In this document: one piece after another, positions 48,062 through 58,548 of the stretch
Position numbering within the stretch: the stretch's first letter is position 1
Layout: the number at the start of each line of letters is the position of its first letter
DNA from: Photorhabdus australis DSM 17609
Lineage (GTDB): Bacteria; Pseudomonadota; Gammaproteobacteria; Enterobacterales; Enterobacteriaceae
Length of the DNA: 64,000 bases
Assembly (NCBI RefSeq): GCF_000711895.1
Contig: NZ_JONO01000007.1
Location: 1 to 64,000, forward strand
Reading direction: 5' to 3'
Program-made: the position numbers and the translations under genes
Notes under the pieces: generated by a model
Databases searched by the model: none
Seen by the model: the letters and a program-made list of their open reading frames with translations, nothing else
Told to the model about the DNA's origin: nothing

Positions 48062-49600
48062 ATGCAATCCTCCATTAACAATACAAAAAACCGAACTTTC
48101 TTCGGACATCCTTATCCATTAAGTTCTCTGTTCTTTACCGAAATGTGGGAACGTTTCTCTTACTACGGCATTCGCCCACTTTTGATCTTGTTTATGGCAG
48201 CAACCATTTATGATGGTGGAATGGAAATTCCCCGTGAACAAGCATCTGCTATCGTCGGTATTTTTGCCGGGAGTGTTTATCTAACTTCTCTGCCTGGCGG
48301 CTGGCTGGCAGATAACTGGTTAGGCCAACATCGGGCAGTCTGGTATGGCTCCATCATTATTGCATTAGGCCATCTGTCTATCGCCCTTTCCGCCTTCCTA
48401 AGTCATTATCTGTTTTTTATTGGCCTACTGTTGATTGTATTAGGTACCGGATTATTTAAAACCTGTATCACAGTTATGGTCGGAACTCTGTACAAAAAAG
48501 ATGATCCTCGTCGTGACGGTGGTTTTTCCTTATTCTATATGGGTATTAACATAGGTTCCCTTATCTCTCCGCTAATTACGGGCTGGTTAATTCGTGACTA
48601 TGGTTGGCACTGGGGTTTTGGCATCGGTGGACTAGGTATGTTGGTTGCTCTATTGATATTCCGTTTCTATACGGTTCCCTCGATGCGCCGCTATGATAAA
48701 GAAAGTGGTTTGGACTCAAGCTGGGATCACCCTACGGTTAAACGTAAACACGTTGGCAAATGGGTCCTTATTACTATTATCGCTATGATTGCTATTATTA
48801 CTTTGCTAATCCTTGGTGTAATCCCATTCAATCCGATAGCTGTAGCCAGCACAATGGTCTATGTGATCTCATCTTGTGTAACACTTTACTTTATCTATCT
48901 GTTTCTCTTTGCCGGCTTGAGCAGTAGTGATCGTTCCCGCTTACTGGTTTGTTTTATTCTGCTGGTATCTGCTGCGTTCTTTTGGTCTGCATTCGAACAA
49001 AAACCAACTTCATTCAACCTGTTTGCCAATGATTATACAAACCGGATCGTGATGGGATTTGAAATCCCAACAGTCTGGTTCCAGTCAATCAACTCACTAT
49101 TCATTATTCTATTGGCTCCGGTGTTCAGTTGGCTCTGGCCTATGTTGGCAAAGCGTAATGCTAACCCAAGTAGTATCAGTAAATTCATTATTGGTATTCT
49201 GTTTGGTGCCGGTGGTTTTGGTCTGATGATTTTAGCAGCACAAAATGTACTGGCAACAGGTGAAACTGTTTCTCCACTCTGGTTGGTCGCAAGTATTCTA
49301 TTAATGACGCTCGGTGAACTGTGCCTCAGCCCGATTGGGCTTGCCACTATGACTCTGCTGGCACCATCCCGTATGCGCGGTCAGGTTATGGGCCTGTGGT
49401 TCTGTGCAAGTGCTCTGGGTAATCTGGCCGCTGGCCTGATTGGTGGACACGTTCGCGCTGATCAACTGGACAATCTACCTGACCTGTTCTCCCGCGTATC
49501 TTTAGCTCTAGTCATCTGTGCAGCTGTGCTGATGGTATTACTCGTACCAATACGCCGCCTGCTTAATAATGCTGAAAAATCAGAGGCAAAAGCTCAGTAA
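48062..49600 (+). CDS. POT/PTR-family proton-dependent oligopeptide transporter
   Basis: A 512-aa membrane protein with about 12-14 helices and the family signature ExxER as TEMWERFSYYG in helix 1 (residues about 27-37), followed by SLPGGWLADNWLGQHRAV, the conserved loop between helices 2 and 3, and FSLFYMGINIGSLISP in helix 5. Imports di- and tripeptides with protons. It is more distant from E. coli DtpA/DtpB than those are from each other (different helix 1-2 loop), so I give no symbol. Stands alone; relevant to growth on insect protein digests, but that is inference. Confidence 0.92.
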   Translation: MQSSINNTKNRTFFGHPYPLSSLFFTEMWERFSYYGIRPLLILFMAATIYDGGMEIPREQASAIVGIFAGSVYLTSLPGGWLADNWLGQHRAVWYGSIIIALGHLSIALSAFLSHYLFFIGLLLIVLGTGLFKTCITVMVGTLYKKDDPRRDGGFSLFYMGINIGSLISPLITGWLIRDYGWHWGFGIGGLGMLVALLIFRFYTVPSMRRYDKESGLDSSWDHPTVKRKHVGKWVLITIIAMIAIITLLILGVIPFNPIAVASTMVYVISSCVTLYFIYLFLFAGLSSSDRSRLLVCFILLVSAAFFWSAFEQKPTSFNLFANDYTNRIVMGFEIPTVWFQSINSLFIILLAPVFSWLWPMLAKRNANPSSISKFIIGILFGAGGFGLMILAAQNVLATGETVSPLWLVASILLMTLGELCLSPIGLATMTLLAPSRMRGQVMGLWFCASALGNLAAGLIGGHVRADQLDNLPDLFSRVSLALVICAAVLMVLLVPIRRLLNNAEKSEAKAQ

Positions 49601-49643
49601 TATTTATGCTCTATATGAACGCATCCCGTTTGCAAGACAAAAA

Positions 49644-50209
49644 TTACTCTGGCATCGACGGCAGCGGGGTTTTCGTCAGTAAGGTGGCCACTCTTGCACC
49701 GTGAATAAACAGGGTTCTCAGGTAGGTATCTCCCCGTTTACTGATGCCCAGTCATTTGACCCGGCCTCCCGTTCCCGTTTGTTTCGGTACCAGGCCCAAA
49801 TAGGCCGAAAATTCCCTGCACGACCGAAAGGCGCTAGGAGCGCCCATCGTCGCGATGGCGGCGGTCGCAATCAGGACACCGACTCCGGGAATTTTCATCA
49901 TCCGCTGACAATCGGCATTCTGCTTTGCCCACGCCGTTAGTTGGTTTTCCATTTGTTCAATTTGTTCGTCGATTTCGGTCAAACGATGATATTGCGCTTC
50001 AAGCAGAGCAAGCAGGAACGGGGCCAGTTTTTTTCTGAGTCGCTCAAGTACCTCAGGCATGGCCTTATCCAGAGAAGCCCTGCCTTTATACTCGGTTTCA
50101 CCAAATTCCAGTAGCAAACCATGCAGCGCATTAATTTGTGCGGTTCTGAATTTGACTAATTGGTGGCGCATTATTATGAGATCTCTTTGAGTAGCACTTA
50201 TTGTCTATC
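49644..50209 (-). pseudogene. IS110-family transposase remnant
   Basis: C-terminal half of an IS110/IS1111-type transposase. Readable: QLVKFRTAQINALHGLL, a coiled-coil-like stretch, then the Transposase_20 core MMKIPGVGVLIATAAIATMG and FSAYLGLVPKQ. After GGRVK a TGA at 49752-49754 interrupts the frame, and the sequence resumes in the same frame as LGISKRGDTYLRTLFIHGAR to a stop at 49644. The N-terminal DEDD catalytic domain is missing; the right end abuts the stop of the next gene. GC is higher than its surroundings. Not functional. Confidence 0.9.
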
Positions 50210-50569
50210 AAAAAAGTTACTTCTCGTCATGCCGCCATTCTCTCTGATTTTAATTTCCCGCTCAATTTCTCGATTGAATCTCTTATTAACTTCATCATTA
50301 AATCTCTGGCTCTCTTGCCAATTTGCAGCATATTTCTTTGCATACCTATCTTGTTTTTCCTGCTCTAGCTTCTCTGCGGCTTCATTATCCGCAATGAGTT
50401 CATTGACATCCCAATGCCTGGATTTGAGGTTTTCCCGTTTCTTCAAATAGTCCGCAGATGGCTTATTGTCAGCCGGAATCTCACTTTTGTAGTCAAAATT
50501 TAAAGCAAATGCCTGAAAAGAAATTGCTGATAAGATGACAAAAATGTAACGCGATCCTTTAATTATCAT
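50198..50569 (-). CDS. Small exported protein of unknown function
   Basis: A 123-aa protein with a clear Sec signal peptide (hydrophobic residues about 8-22, likely cleavage after FQAFA). The mature part of about 100 residues is highly charged (many K, R, E, D, N) with heptad-like spacing suggesting a long helix, and has no cysteine. A strong ribosome binding site AGAGGGATC precedes the ATG. No family recognised. Its 3' end touches the transposase remnant, so the original C-terminus may have been changed by that insertion. Confidence 0.75.
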   Translation of the reverse strand: MIIKGSRYIFVILSAISFQAFALNFDYKSEIPADNKPSADYLKKRENLKSRHWDVNELIADNEAAEKLEQEKQDRYAKKYAANWQESQRFNDEVNKRFNREIEREIKIRENGGMTRSNFFDRQ

Positions 50570-50720
50570 ATTGATCCCTCTTTAAAATCATAACTACGAA
50601 TAATTATTAAATAATTATTGCCAATAGGAATCAATAACATTTATACATAAAAAATAAGTTATCGATATCAGATTTAAACTTTATTTAAATTAAGCTCTTT
50701 CCATTGGTCTGGTAAAAGAT

Positions 50721-50750
50721 TAACCCGCTAAATCCACGGGTTATTTGTTT
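50721..50750 (-). terminator. Terminator of iolR
   Basis: 7-bp stem 'taacccg' / 'cgggtta' (50721-50743) with T-rich sequence on both strands, about 25 bp after the iolR stop. Confidence 0.65.
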
Positions 50751-50767
50751 ATCTGGGATATTTGAGA

Positions 50768-51601
50768 TTAAATAGTACTTCCTTGTCGATAAGCCAGAGC
50801 AACAGCTAAAGATTGCACTAAGCACAAAGTAGCAGACTGAGAACGAAATGCATCCACCTGCGCTTCTTTAACCACAAAACAGACATCACTGAAACTGGCA
50901 AGAGGACTAATCTGGCTATCAGTAATCACAATCTGTTTTGCCCCTGCCTTCGCCGCCCTCTCACTGATCATCAATGTCTCTTCTGCATAAGGAGTAAAAC
51001 TGATTGAAACGACGACATCCTCTTCCCCAATTAAGTTGATCTGTTCCCTGAACATCCCCCCCAACCCATCCACCAGCAAAGGACGGCATTCCAAATGACT
51101 CAGAGCATAAGAAAGATAAGCCGCCACACTGAAAGAGCGGCGCAGTCCAATGATGTAGATACTCTTGGCCTGAGCTAATAAATTTACTGCGTTCTTTAAA
51201 TCTTCAGGGTCGGTTCTGGCAGCTAACTGTTGCATCGCTTGTACATTAGAACGAGCAAATTCCTGCAAAATATGTTGCGGATCTTCTGGCGGCTCCTGCT
51301 CACCATCCAATTCTCTGAACAATCTGGCTCTGTCCGCATAACTGGCAGTCTCTTCCACCATATGCATGCGGAATAGCTGTTTCATTTCATTAAAACCACT
51401 GAAATCAAATGCATTAGCAAAACGAATTAATGTTGATGGAGGAACATCAGCTTCTTTGGCTATCACAGCAACAGTATCAAAAGCCACACTGTTAGTATTA
51501 TCCAACACATATCGAGCCACTTGCTGTAAGCGTTTACTCAATTCACCATAACGGGAACGAACTTGTTCTTGAAATTCATTCAGATTCGATGCGACAGACA
51601 T
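50768..51601 (-). CDS. iolR: RpiR-family regulator of inositol catabolism (IolR)
   Basis: A 277-aa repressor with an N-terminal RpiR helix-turn-helix (LSKRLQQVARYVLDN... ADVPPSTLIRFANAFDFSGFNEMKQLF) and a C-terminal SIS sugar-phosphate-binding domain (SIYIIGLRRSFSVAAYLSYAL; VVVSISFTPYAEETL; IVITDSQISPLA). Divergent from iolA with 303 bp between, the usual layout for a local repressor. Gram-negative iol clusters commonly use an RpiR-type IolR that responds to a late pathway intermediate. Operator-like palindromes lie before iolA, iolG and the second dehydrogenase. Confidence 0.88.
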   Translation of the reverse strand: MSVASNLNEFQEQVRSRYGELSKRLQQVARYVLDNTNSVAFDTVAVIAKEADVPPSTLIRFANAFDFSGFNEMKQLFRMHMVEETASYADRARLFRELDGEQEPPEDPQHILQEFARSNVQAMQQLAARTDPEDLKNAVNLLAQAKSIYIIGLRRSFSVAAYLSYALSHLECRPLLVDGLGGMFREQINLIGEEDVVVSISFTPYAEETLMISERAAKAGAKQIVITDSQISPLASFSDVCFVVKEAQVDAFRSQSATLCLVQSLAVALAYRQGSTI

Positions 51602-51904
51602 AAATCCCCCATAAAATTTATTGTCAACAATTGTAATAGTTTTACCATATAAGTTGAATCATATTTCATCTTTATCGTTAAAAATGAAATACATAATCCA
51701 TTAAGTGTAACGAGCTATTATTATCACCTTATTGATTATTATCGCATCCTTCATTTAATTGCCCGTAATTCTAAAAACTTTACTCCGATCACACTAATCG
51801 TTTTTCATTCTAAATTAAATTGAAAATGAAATAAATATTTCATATATCTATTACTAATATTTCTGATTCAGTACAAACATCAAAATTCACGAGAGAGGCT
51901 CTGA
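51602..51904. other. Divergent iolR-iolA control region
   Basis: 303 bp with both promoters. Contains the operator-like palindrome at 51826-51843 close to iolA; nearer iolR a weaker related 'gaatcatatttc' is seen at about 51657-51668. Confidence 0.6.
51826..51843. promoter_or_regulatory. Putative IolR operator before iolA
   Basis: 'ATGAAATAAATATTTCAT', a perfect 18-bp palindrome with 7-bp arms, containing GAAA-N6-TTTC. Similar sequences precede iolG and the second dehydrogenase; compare GGAA-N6-TTCC known for rhizobial IolR. Confidence 0.7.
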
Positions 51905-53416
51905 ATGGAACAAATAAAGAATTATGTTAACGGGCAACTCATTCCCAGTCACAACTCCCGTTTTTCTCCTGTTTTTAATCCAGCTACAGGTGAACAAATT
52001 CGTCAGGTAACATTAAGTACCGCCTCTGAGGTTGAACAAGCGATTGAAATTGCCCATCAAACCTACAGCGAATGGTCTAAAGTTTCACCACTTAAGCGAG
52101 CCCGTGTAATGTTCCAGTTCAAAGCATTACTGGAAGCTAATATGGACAAATTTGCACGTTTGATTACGGAAGAGCACGGAAAAATCTATTCAGATGCTAT
52201 CGGTGAATTAACACGTGGTTTAGAAGTTGTCGAATTTGCCTGTGGTATTCCTCATCTGCAAAAAGGTGAGCATTCCGCTAATACCGGGACAGGTGTGGAT
52301 AGCCATTCGTTAATGCAGCCTTTAGGTGTTTGCGCCGGAATTACCCCGTTTAACTTTCCAGCCATGGTTCCTATGTGGATGTTTCCTATTGCATTAGCTA
52401 CGGGAAACACCTTTGTATTAAAACCATCAGAAAAAAATCCTTCTCTTGCTGTTGAATTAGCACTTCTGCTGCAACAAGCCGGTTTACCCAATGGCGTATT
52501 TAACGTTGTCAACGGCGATAAAGAAGCCGTCGACGTATTACTGACAGACCCGAGAGTGCAAGCCGTCAGCTTTGTTGGTTCGACCCCTGTTGCTGAATAT
52601 ATCTACACAACCGCCTCCGCTCATGGGAAACGCTGCCAAGCGCTAGGTGGTGCCAAAAATCACTGTATTCTGATGCCAGATGCCGACCTTGATATGGCTA
52701 GTAACGCTATTACAGGTGCAGCTTTTGGCGCCGCAGGTGAACGTTGCATGGCCTTGTCTGTTGTACTGGCAGTTGGGGATGAAACGGCTGATGCGCTCAT
52801 TGAAAAATTACGTCAACAGATCAACAAAATGTCTGTCGGTCCCGGTATTGTGGAAGACAAAGAGCATGATATGGGGCCTGTTATCTCCGCCCAGCATCGA
52901 GCTAAAATCTGTGACTATATCGCTAATGGCGAACAACAAGGGGCCAGTTTGTTAATTGATGGCCGTCAACTCAACATCCCCGGTTATGAAAACGGCTATT
53001 TTATTGGCCCGACATTGTTTAATAACGTCACACCAGATATGAAAATCTATCAAGAGGAGATCTTCGGTCCAGTACTGGCAATTGTTCGGGTACCCGATTA
53101 TGCCACCGCGTTAACACTAATTAACGAGCATCAATACGGCAATGGTACCGCTATATTCACCCGCGACGGAGAAACCGCCCGCCAGTTCAGCGAAGATGTA
53201 CAAGCAGGTATGGTAGGCATCAATATCCCCATTCCAGTACCAATGGCATTCCACAGCTTTGGTGGTTGGAAACGCTCAATTTTTGGTCCACTTAACATTC
53301 ACGGTAATGATGGTGTTCGCTTCTACACTCGCATGAAAACAGTCACCAGTCGCTGGCCGGCAAGTATCCGGTTAGAACATCATTCCAGCAGCTTTGTGAT
53401 GCCAACAATGGAATAA
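51905..53416 (+). CDS. iolA: (Methyl)malonate-semialdehyde dehydrogenase IolA
   Basis: A 503-aa CoA-acylating aldehyde dehydrogenase. NAD-binding and catalytic landmarks: [17 protein letters not shown], the nucleophile Cys in [12 protein letters not shown] (near residue 282), and EEIFGPVL. In inositol catabolism it converts malonate semialdehyde to acetyl-CoA and CO2, the last step. First gene of the + strand unit, ribosome binding site GAGAGAGG, one bp before the iolD frame, so co-translated. Confidence 0.95.
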   Translation: MEQIKNYVNGQLIPSHNSRFSPVFNPATGEQIRQVTLSTASEVEQAIEIAHQTYSEWSKVSPLKRARVMFQFKALLEANMDKFARLITEEHGKIYSDAIGELTRGLEVVEFACGIPHLQKGEHSANTGTGVDSHSLMQPLGVCAGITPFNFPAMVPMWMFPIALATGNTFVLKPSEKNPSLAVELALLLQQAGLPNGVFNVVNGDKEAVDVLLTDPRVQAVSFVGSTPVAEYIYTTASAHGKRCQALGGAKNHCILMPDADLDMASNAITGAAFGAAGERCMALSVVLAVGDETADALIEKLRQQINKMSVGPGIVEDKEHDMGPVISAQHRAKICDYIANGEQQGASLLIDGRQLNIPGYENGYFIGPTLFNNVTPDMKIYQEEIFGPVLAIVRVPDYATALTLINEHQYGNGTAIFTRDGETARQFSEDVQAGMVGINIPIPVPMAFHSFGGWKRSIFGPLNIHGNDGVRFYTRMKTVTSRWPASIRLEHHSSSFVMPTME

Positions 53417-53417
53417 A

Positions 53418-55367
53418 ATGGGATTCTGTGACATGAACAAATCAACAATGACAACCGCACAGGCGCTGGTGAAATTCCTGAATCAACAGTATGTCGAAAT
53501 AGATGATGAACAATATCCATTCATCAAAGGGATTTTTACTATTTTCGGCCACGGTAATGTTGTCGGATTAGGGCAAGCACTGGAGCAAGACTCTGGTCAC
53601 TTGACCGTTTATCAGGGATGTAATGAGCAGGGAATGGCCCATATTGCAACAGGCTTCGCTAAACAGAAAAAGCGCAAACAGATTTTTGCAGTCACCTCAT
53701 CTGTCGGCCCCGGTTCTGCCAATATGGTCACTGCTGCGGCCACTGCCACTGCTAATCGTATTCCTCTGTTATTACTACCCGGTGATCTCTTCGCCTGCCG
53801 CCAACCAGATCCCGTTTTACAACAGGTTGAACAGTTCCATGACTACACTATCAGCACTAATGACTGCTTCCGCCCTGTTTCCCGTTACTGGGACCGTATC
53901 TCCAGACCAGAGCAGTTAATGAGTGCGATGATTAATGCGATGCGAGTTTTGACCGATCCTGCTGATACCGGCGCAGTCACGATTTGTCTACCACAAGATG
54001 TTCAAGGCGAGATTTGGGATTTTCCTGACTATTTCTTTCAAAAACGGATTCATCGCATTGAACGTCGCCCAGCTTCTGCCGCCATGATCAACGATGCCGT
54101 GGCACTCATAAACCGCAAGAAAAAACCCTTACTCATCTGCGGTGGCGGTGTACGCTATTCAGAAGCCCATGAAGCTTTCCGTCAGTTCGCAGAAAACTTC
54201 AATATTCCTTTTGCTGAAACACAGGCTGGTAAAAGCGCTGTGATTGCCGACCATCCACTGAATTGTGGTGGTTTAGGCACAACGGGCTGCCTTGCTGCAA
54301 ACCTGATAGCCAAAGAAGCCGATTTGATTATTGGCATCGGCACCCGATTTACTGATTTCACTACTGCATCTAAATCGCTATTTCAGCATCCGGATGTTGA
54401 ATTTCTCACTATCAATGTCGCGGAATTCGATGCCTGTAAACTGGATGCAGTTCCCGTCGTAGCAGATGCCCGAGAGGGATTAAATGCCATTGCAGAGAAG
54501 CTTACTCTATTGAGCTATCGCAGCGGTTATCAGAATGAAATTTCTCAGGTACGGGAAGCATGGCGAAAAGAATTAAACCGTCTGTTTGAAATTCAGTATC
54601 AGCAAGGTTTCATTCCAGAAATTTCTGGTCATCTTGATGATAAATTGGAAGAGTACAGTCAGGCATTACAAACCCAACTAACACAAACCAGGGTATTGGG
54701 ATTATTAGACAAATATCTTGAACCTGACGCGATTATTGTTAGCGCATCAGGCTCCCTGCCGGGTGACTTACAGCGGTTGTGGCAACCTAAACAACCGGAT
54801 ACCTATCATCTTGAGTATGGCTATTCCTGCATGGGTTATGAGATAGCCGCTGCTATTGGAGCCAAACTATCCTGCCCCAACCAACCCGTCTATGCCGTAG
54901 CGGGTGATGGCGCTTATATGATGCTGCATTCAGAGCTGCAAACCGCAGTACAGGAAAACATCAAGATTACCGTACTGCTGTTTGATAACGCCGGATTCGG
55001 CTGTATCAATAATCTGCAAATGAGCCAAGGGATGGGCAGTTTTGCAACAGAAAATCGTTACCGAAATCCAGAAAGTAACAACATGGATGGCAACCTGATT
55101 AAGGTCGATTTCGCCAAAAATGCAGAAAGTTACGGCTGCAAAAGTTACCGAGTCCATGATGAGCAACAACTGCTGTATGCATTACAAGAAGCCAGAAAAC
55201 AAACTGTACCCGTGTTAATAGATATCAAAGTTCTACCCAAGACCATGACGCACGACTATGAATCATGGTGGCGAATAGGGACAGCACAAGTAGCCCAAAA
55301 CCCGGCTGTAGAATCCGCCTCAGAGAGGATAAAGGAGATAATTGCAACCAAAATACGTCAATACTAA
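53418..55367 (+). CDS. iolD: 3D-trihydroxycyclohexane-1,2-dione hydrolase IolD
   Basis: A 649-aa thiamine-diphosphate enzyme that opens the ring of the dione to 5-deoxyglucuronate. N-terminal Pyr domain with catalytic Glu region ([19 protein letters not shown]), central domain, and C-terminal PP domain with the GDG...N TPP motif ([13 protein letters not shown] ... [10 protein letters not shown]). Start could be 53418 or the ATG at 53433 ([10 protein letters not shown]), which matches other IolD N-termini; both are in frame. Followed by a strong terminator. Confidence 0.95.
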   Translation: MGFCDMNKSTMTTAQALVKFLNQQYVEIDDEQYPFIKGIFTIFGHGNVVGLGQALEQDSGHLTVYQGCNEQGMAHIATGFAKQKKRKQIFAVTSSVGPGSANMVTAAATATANRIPLLLLPGDLFACRQPDPVLQQVEQFHDYTISTNDCFRPVSRYWDRISRPEQLMSAMINAMRVLTDPADTGAVTICLPQDVQGEIWDFPDYFFQKRIHRIERRPASAAMINDAVALINRKKKPLLICGGGVRYSEAHEAFRQFAENFNIPFAETQAGKSAVIADHPLNCGGLGTTGCLAANLIAKEADLIIGIGTRFTDFTTASKSLFQHPDVEFLTINVAEFDACKLDAVPVVADAREGLNAIAEKLTLLSYRSGYQNEISQVREAWRKELNRLFEIQYQQGFIPEISGHLDDKLEEYSQALQTQLTQTRVLGLLDKYLEPDAIIVSASGSLPGDLQRLWQPKQPDTYHLEYGYSCMGYEIAAAIGAKLSCPNQPVYAVAGDGAYMMLHSELQTAVQENIKITVLLFDNAGFGCINNLQMSQGMGSFATENRYRNPESNNMDGNLIKVDFAKNAESYGCKSYRVHDEQQLLYALQEARKQTVPVLIDIKVLPKTMTHDYESWWRIGTAQVAQNPAVESASERIKEIIATKIRQY

Positions 55368-55374
55368 AAGCGAG

Positions 55375-55410
55375 TGGCCTGTTATCTAACAGGCCATTTT
55401 CCCTTTTTTG
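55375..55410 (+). terminator. Terminator of iolAD
   Basis: 10-bp perfect stem 'tggcctgtta' / 'taacaggcca' with a 2-nt loop, then TTTTCCCTTTTTT, 8 bp after the iolD stop. Confidence 0.9.
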
Positions 55411-55729
55411 ACCATTCCAAAATCCCTTTTCGAAATTTTTATTTCGAAAAATATCCATTTTTCCTCCCTCTAGTTCCCATTACCAAACCTAGTAATCACT
55501 TAGCAAAAACAACTTTATCATTTGTTTTTAAAGGAAAATATAACAAATTCATTTAGTGAAAATCTGACTTTAAGTGATCTATTTAACACAAATTTAATAT
55601 TATCATTAACAAAATGCTATCCGGAACACAAAAATATAATTTCAAATAAACGTTAAATTGAAATAAATGTTCCATATGATATATTTCTAAGTATACCCAA
55701 AGCAGATATTCAGGTATCAAGGAGCATCT
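55411..55729. other. iolG promoter region
   Basis: About 320 bp without a gene. Contains the operator-like 'gaaataaatgttcc' at 55660-55673. Confidence 0.55.
55660..55673. promoter_or_regulatory. Putative IolR operator before iolG
   Basis: 'GAAATAAATGTTCC' (GAAA-N6-TTCC), 57 bp before the iolG start; matches the palindromes at 51826 and 58755. Confidence 0.65.
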
Positions 55730-56716
55730 ATGTTCAACATCGCATTATTTGGCGCCGGACGGATTGGACAAGTACACTCGGTAAATATCACTAACCATAA
55801 AGAAACTTGCCTTTATTCCGTTGTCGATCCACATCAAAAAAGTGCTGAACTTTTAGCACAAAAATATCAGGCAAAAATACAAACTATTGAACAGGCAATG
55901 TCTGATCCCAAAATAGATGGTGTTCTTATTGCTTCAGCAACAGACACCCATGCAAGCTTGATTGAACTCGCAGCAAAACATCGCAAAAAAATCTTCTGCG
56001 AAAAGCCTGTTCACCTGGATATTGAACGTGTTCGTCATTGCCTTAAGACGGTTGAACAATATCAGATCCCGCTATTTGTTGGCTTTAATCGTCGTTACGA
56101 TCCCCAATTTCGTCGAGTAAAAACCCTATTTGATACTGGTACGATAGGAAAAGCTGAATCTCTGCTAATTACTTCCCGTGATCCCTCTCCTCCTTCTGTT
56201 GAATATGTCAAAGTTTCTGGTGGTATGTTCCGAGATATGACAATACACGATTTCGATATGGCGCGTTTTATTATTGGTGAAGAGCCATATTCAATCTATG
56301 CACAAGGCAGCAACTTGGTTGATCCCGCAATTGGTCAGGCCGGTGATATTGATACCGCCTTTATTGTTATGAAATTCCCATCAGGTGCAATAGCCGCTAT
56401 TACTAATAGCCGACGCTCCGGTTATGGCTATGATCAGAGGATTGAATTACACGGTGAAAAAGGGCTACTTAGTGCCGGTAATATCAAAGAAAACAGTGTT
56501 GAACTTTGGGAAAACTCGGGTTGTTTAACAGCCAAGCCAGAGCATTTCTTTCTGCAACGTTATCGGGAGGCGTATATTGCAGAATGGGATCATTTTGTCG
56601 ATGTCATGGCTGATCGTGCTATACCAGAATGTAGTGGTTCAGATGGTGAACAGGCTCTTTATTTGGCAGACAAAGCTTTCGAATCTCTGCACTCCGGTAA
56701 AGAGGTCAGATTATAA
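55730..56716 (+). CDS. iolG: myo-Inositol 2-dehydrogenase IolG
   Basis: A 328-aa Gfo/Idh/MocA oxidoreductase. Rossmann motif GAGRIGQVH near the N-terminus, catalytic Lys in CEKPVH (near 96), and the D...H pair in GGMFRDMTIHDFDMAR (near 170-176). Oxidises myo-inositol to scyllo-inosose with NAD+, the first step of the pathway. Ribosome binding site AAGGAGC. Separate from iolAD by a terminator and promoter region; the symporter gene follows after 118 bp. Confidence 0.93.
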   Translation: MFNIALFGAGRIGQVHSVNITNHKETCLYSVVDPHQKSAELLAQKYQAKIQTIEQAMSDPKIDGVLIASATDTHASLIELAAKHRKKIFCEKPVHLDIERVRHCLKTVEQYQIPLFVGFNRRYDPQFRRVKTLFDTGTIGKAESLLITSRDPSPPSVEYVKVSGGMFRDMTIHDFDMARFIIGEEPYSIYAQGSNLVDPAIGQAGDIDTAFIVMKFPSGAIAAITNSRRSGYGYDQRIELHGEKGLLSAGNIKENSVELWENSGCLTAKPEHFFLQRYREAYIAEWDHFVDVMADRAIPECSGSDGEQALYLADKAFESLHSGKEVRL

Positions 56717-56834
56717 AACAGGCCCATGCCTGAATAACTAACTCATATTTATTTTCACAACAAAAACGGGAAAAATCTTTTTTCTCGTCAGCACATTGCT
56801 GCCTGAAAAAAATAAATCAGGCGTGGAGGATAGT

Positions 56835-58502
56835 ATGTTAGCTTTTCTCTCATTTCTCAGTTTTACCCTATTAGTCGCGGGCTTTTCTTATTACAAAACA
56901 CATAATGCCCGCCTGACAAAATCTACTGAAGGTTATTTTCTCGGCGGTCGTTCTTTGACAGGTATTTACATTGGAAGTTCAATGTTACTCATGAACCTCT
57001 CCACCGAACATTTAATTGGATTGAATGGCTTAGCATTCCGAACTGGGTTTATTGTCATGGCCTGGGAAGTTATCGCAGCAATGACCATCGTTCTATTTGC
57101 CATTTATTTTCTACCTAAGTACTTGAAACTTGGCATTTCTACTATACCAGAATATCTAGAACGCCGATTTGATAAAAATACCCTGCTTATTACCTCAATT
57201 CTATTTCTGGCTATGTATGTTATTTCTCTATTGCCCATTGTACTGTATACCGGTGCAATTGCACTGGAAAGTTTGTTTCAGGTTTCCAATATATTCAACG
57301 TGGATAAAACAACGGCCTTATGGATTATGGTTTGGGGAGTAGGTGGATTAGGTGCAATCTATGCCATTTTTGGTGGCATAAAAGCCATTGCAGTAGCGGA
57401 TACTATTAACGGCGCTGGTTTAATCGTTGGCGGGTTAATGGTAACAATATTTGCTTTGCTCTATGTCGGTAATGGCAATGCCTGGAGTGGATTAGTTGAA
57501 GTCTATCAAGCTAATCCCAATAAATTTAATTCTATCGGTAGCGAAGATTCTCTCGTTCCATTTTCCACATTATTTACTGGCCTAATGATTTCCAATATGT
57601 TTTTCTGGTGTACCAATCAATCCATTGTTCAAAAAGCCCTTGGGGCAAAAAACCTGGCAGAAGGGCAAAAAGGTGTCATGCTGTGTGCTTTCTTTAAGTT
57701 AATTATTCCCTCCATTATTATTCTGCCAGGCATTATTGCTTTCCATATTTTCAAAGGGCAAATAGACAATCCAGATAACGCCTATCCAGAATTAGTACAT
57801 TTGGTTCTGCCTGAAATATTGGTTGGCTTCTTTGCTGCGGTTGTTGTTGGCGCAGTATTTTCTACATTTAGTGGCGGCCTTAATTCATCCGTAACACTCT
57901 TTATCGTTAATATCTACAAACCACGAATCAATAAAAATGCAACCGAATCCCAAACAGTTATTGTTAGTCAATATCTGGGGCTTGGGCTGGCACTCATTAC
58001 CATGATCGTTGCGCCATTAGTCGCAAATGCACCGGAGGGTTTATTTTATCTCATTCAACAATTACAAGGGATTTTTAACGCACCAATTCTTAGCGTAGTA
58101 TTAATCGGCCTGATGACTAAGCGTGTCCCCCCTATTGCCGCTAAACTCGGCCTGTTATTTGGTATGTCCGCCTATATTATCTGTAATTTTATTCTGAAAA
58201 TTAATCTGCATTTCTTTCATCTGGTTGGTATTCTGTTTGCTATTAATATTATTTTCATGCTGATTATTGGCTATTTCTTTCCGGCCAAACCATTTGAAGA
58301 TGTTTATACCGAACAAGTAAATATTACACCTTGGTCTATGGTTAAACCTGTTGCATGGTTAATTATATTGGGTTCGATTTCTATGTATGTATTTCTCGCA
58401 CATCATGCCCCCCCAATAATTATGGCTATTTATTACCTGTTTGCTGCATTAGTGTTGTTTTATGTGTTCTATAAAATGGGTAAGTCCTTATTTAGTAAGT
58501 AA
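56835..58502 (+). CDS. Sodium:solute symporter (SSS/SLC5 family), probable inositol uptake
   Basis: A 555-aa membrane protein with about 13-14 helices and the SSS pattern: YFLGGRSLTGIYIGSSMLLMNLSTEHLIGLNG at the first core helices, GGIKAIAVADTINGAGLI, and FSTFSGGLNSSVTLFIVNIY (landmarks; the 'SGGLNSS' loop is typical of sodium sugar symporters). The frame opens at 56796, but GGAGG at 56825 directly precedes the ATG at 56835. Its place inside the iol cluster implies myo-inositol (or an isomer) as substrate. Many enterobacterial iol clusters use MFS IolT transporters instead. Confidence 0.88.
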   Translation: MLAFLSFLSFTLLVAGFSYYKTHNARLTKSTEGYFLGGRSLTGIYIGSSMLLMNLSTEHLIGLNGLAFRTGFIVMAWEVIAAMTIVLFAIYFLPKYLKLGISTIPEYLERRFDKNTLLITSILFLAMYVISLLPIVLYTGAIALESLFQVSNIFNVDKTTALWIMVWGVGGLGAIYAIFGGIKAIAVADTINGAGLIVGGLMVTIFALLYVGNGNAWSGLVEVYQANPNKFNSIGSEDSLVPFSTLFTGLMISNMFFWCTNQSIVQKALGAKNLAEGQKGVMLCAFFKLIIPSIIILPGIIAFHIFKGQIDNPDNAYPELVHLVLPEILVGFFAAVVVGAVFSTFSGGLNSSVTLFIVNIYKPRINKNATESQTVIVSQYLGLGLALITMIVAPLVANAPEGLFYLIQQLQGIFNAPILSVVLIGLMTKRVPPIAAKLGLLFGMSAYIICNFILKINLHFFHLVGILFAINIIFMLIIGYFFPAKPFEDVYTEQVNITPWSMVKPVAWLIILGSISMYVFLAHHAPPIIMAIYYLFAALVLFYVFYKMGKSLFSK

Positions 58503-58513
58503 AATAATAGAGG

Positions 58514-58548
58514 AATCTCTTCCCTAAAATAAAGGGAAGAGATTATTT
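58514..58548 (+). terminator. Terminator after the symporter gene
   Basis: 12-bp stem 'aatctcttccct' / 'agggaagagatt' followed by ATTTATG..TTTT, 12 bp after the stop. Confidence 0.82.

Noticed and set aside
49701..49940. 79-codon + strand ORF
   Set aside because: It is antisense to the IS110 transposase remnant, whose frame is recognisable on the - strand.
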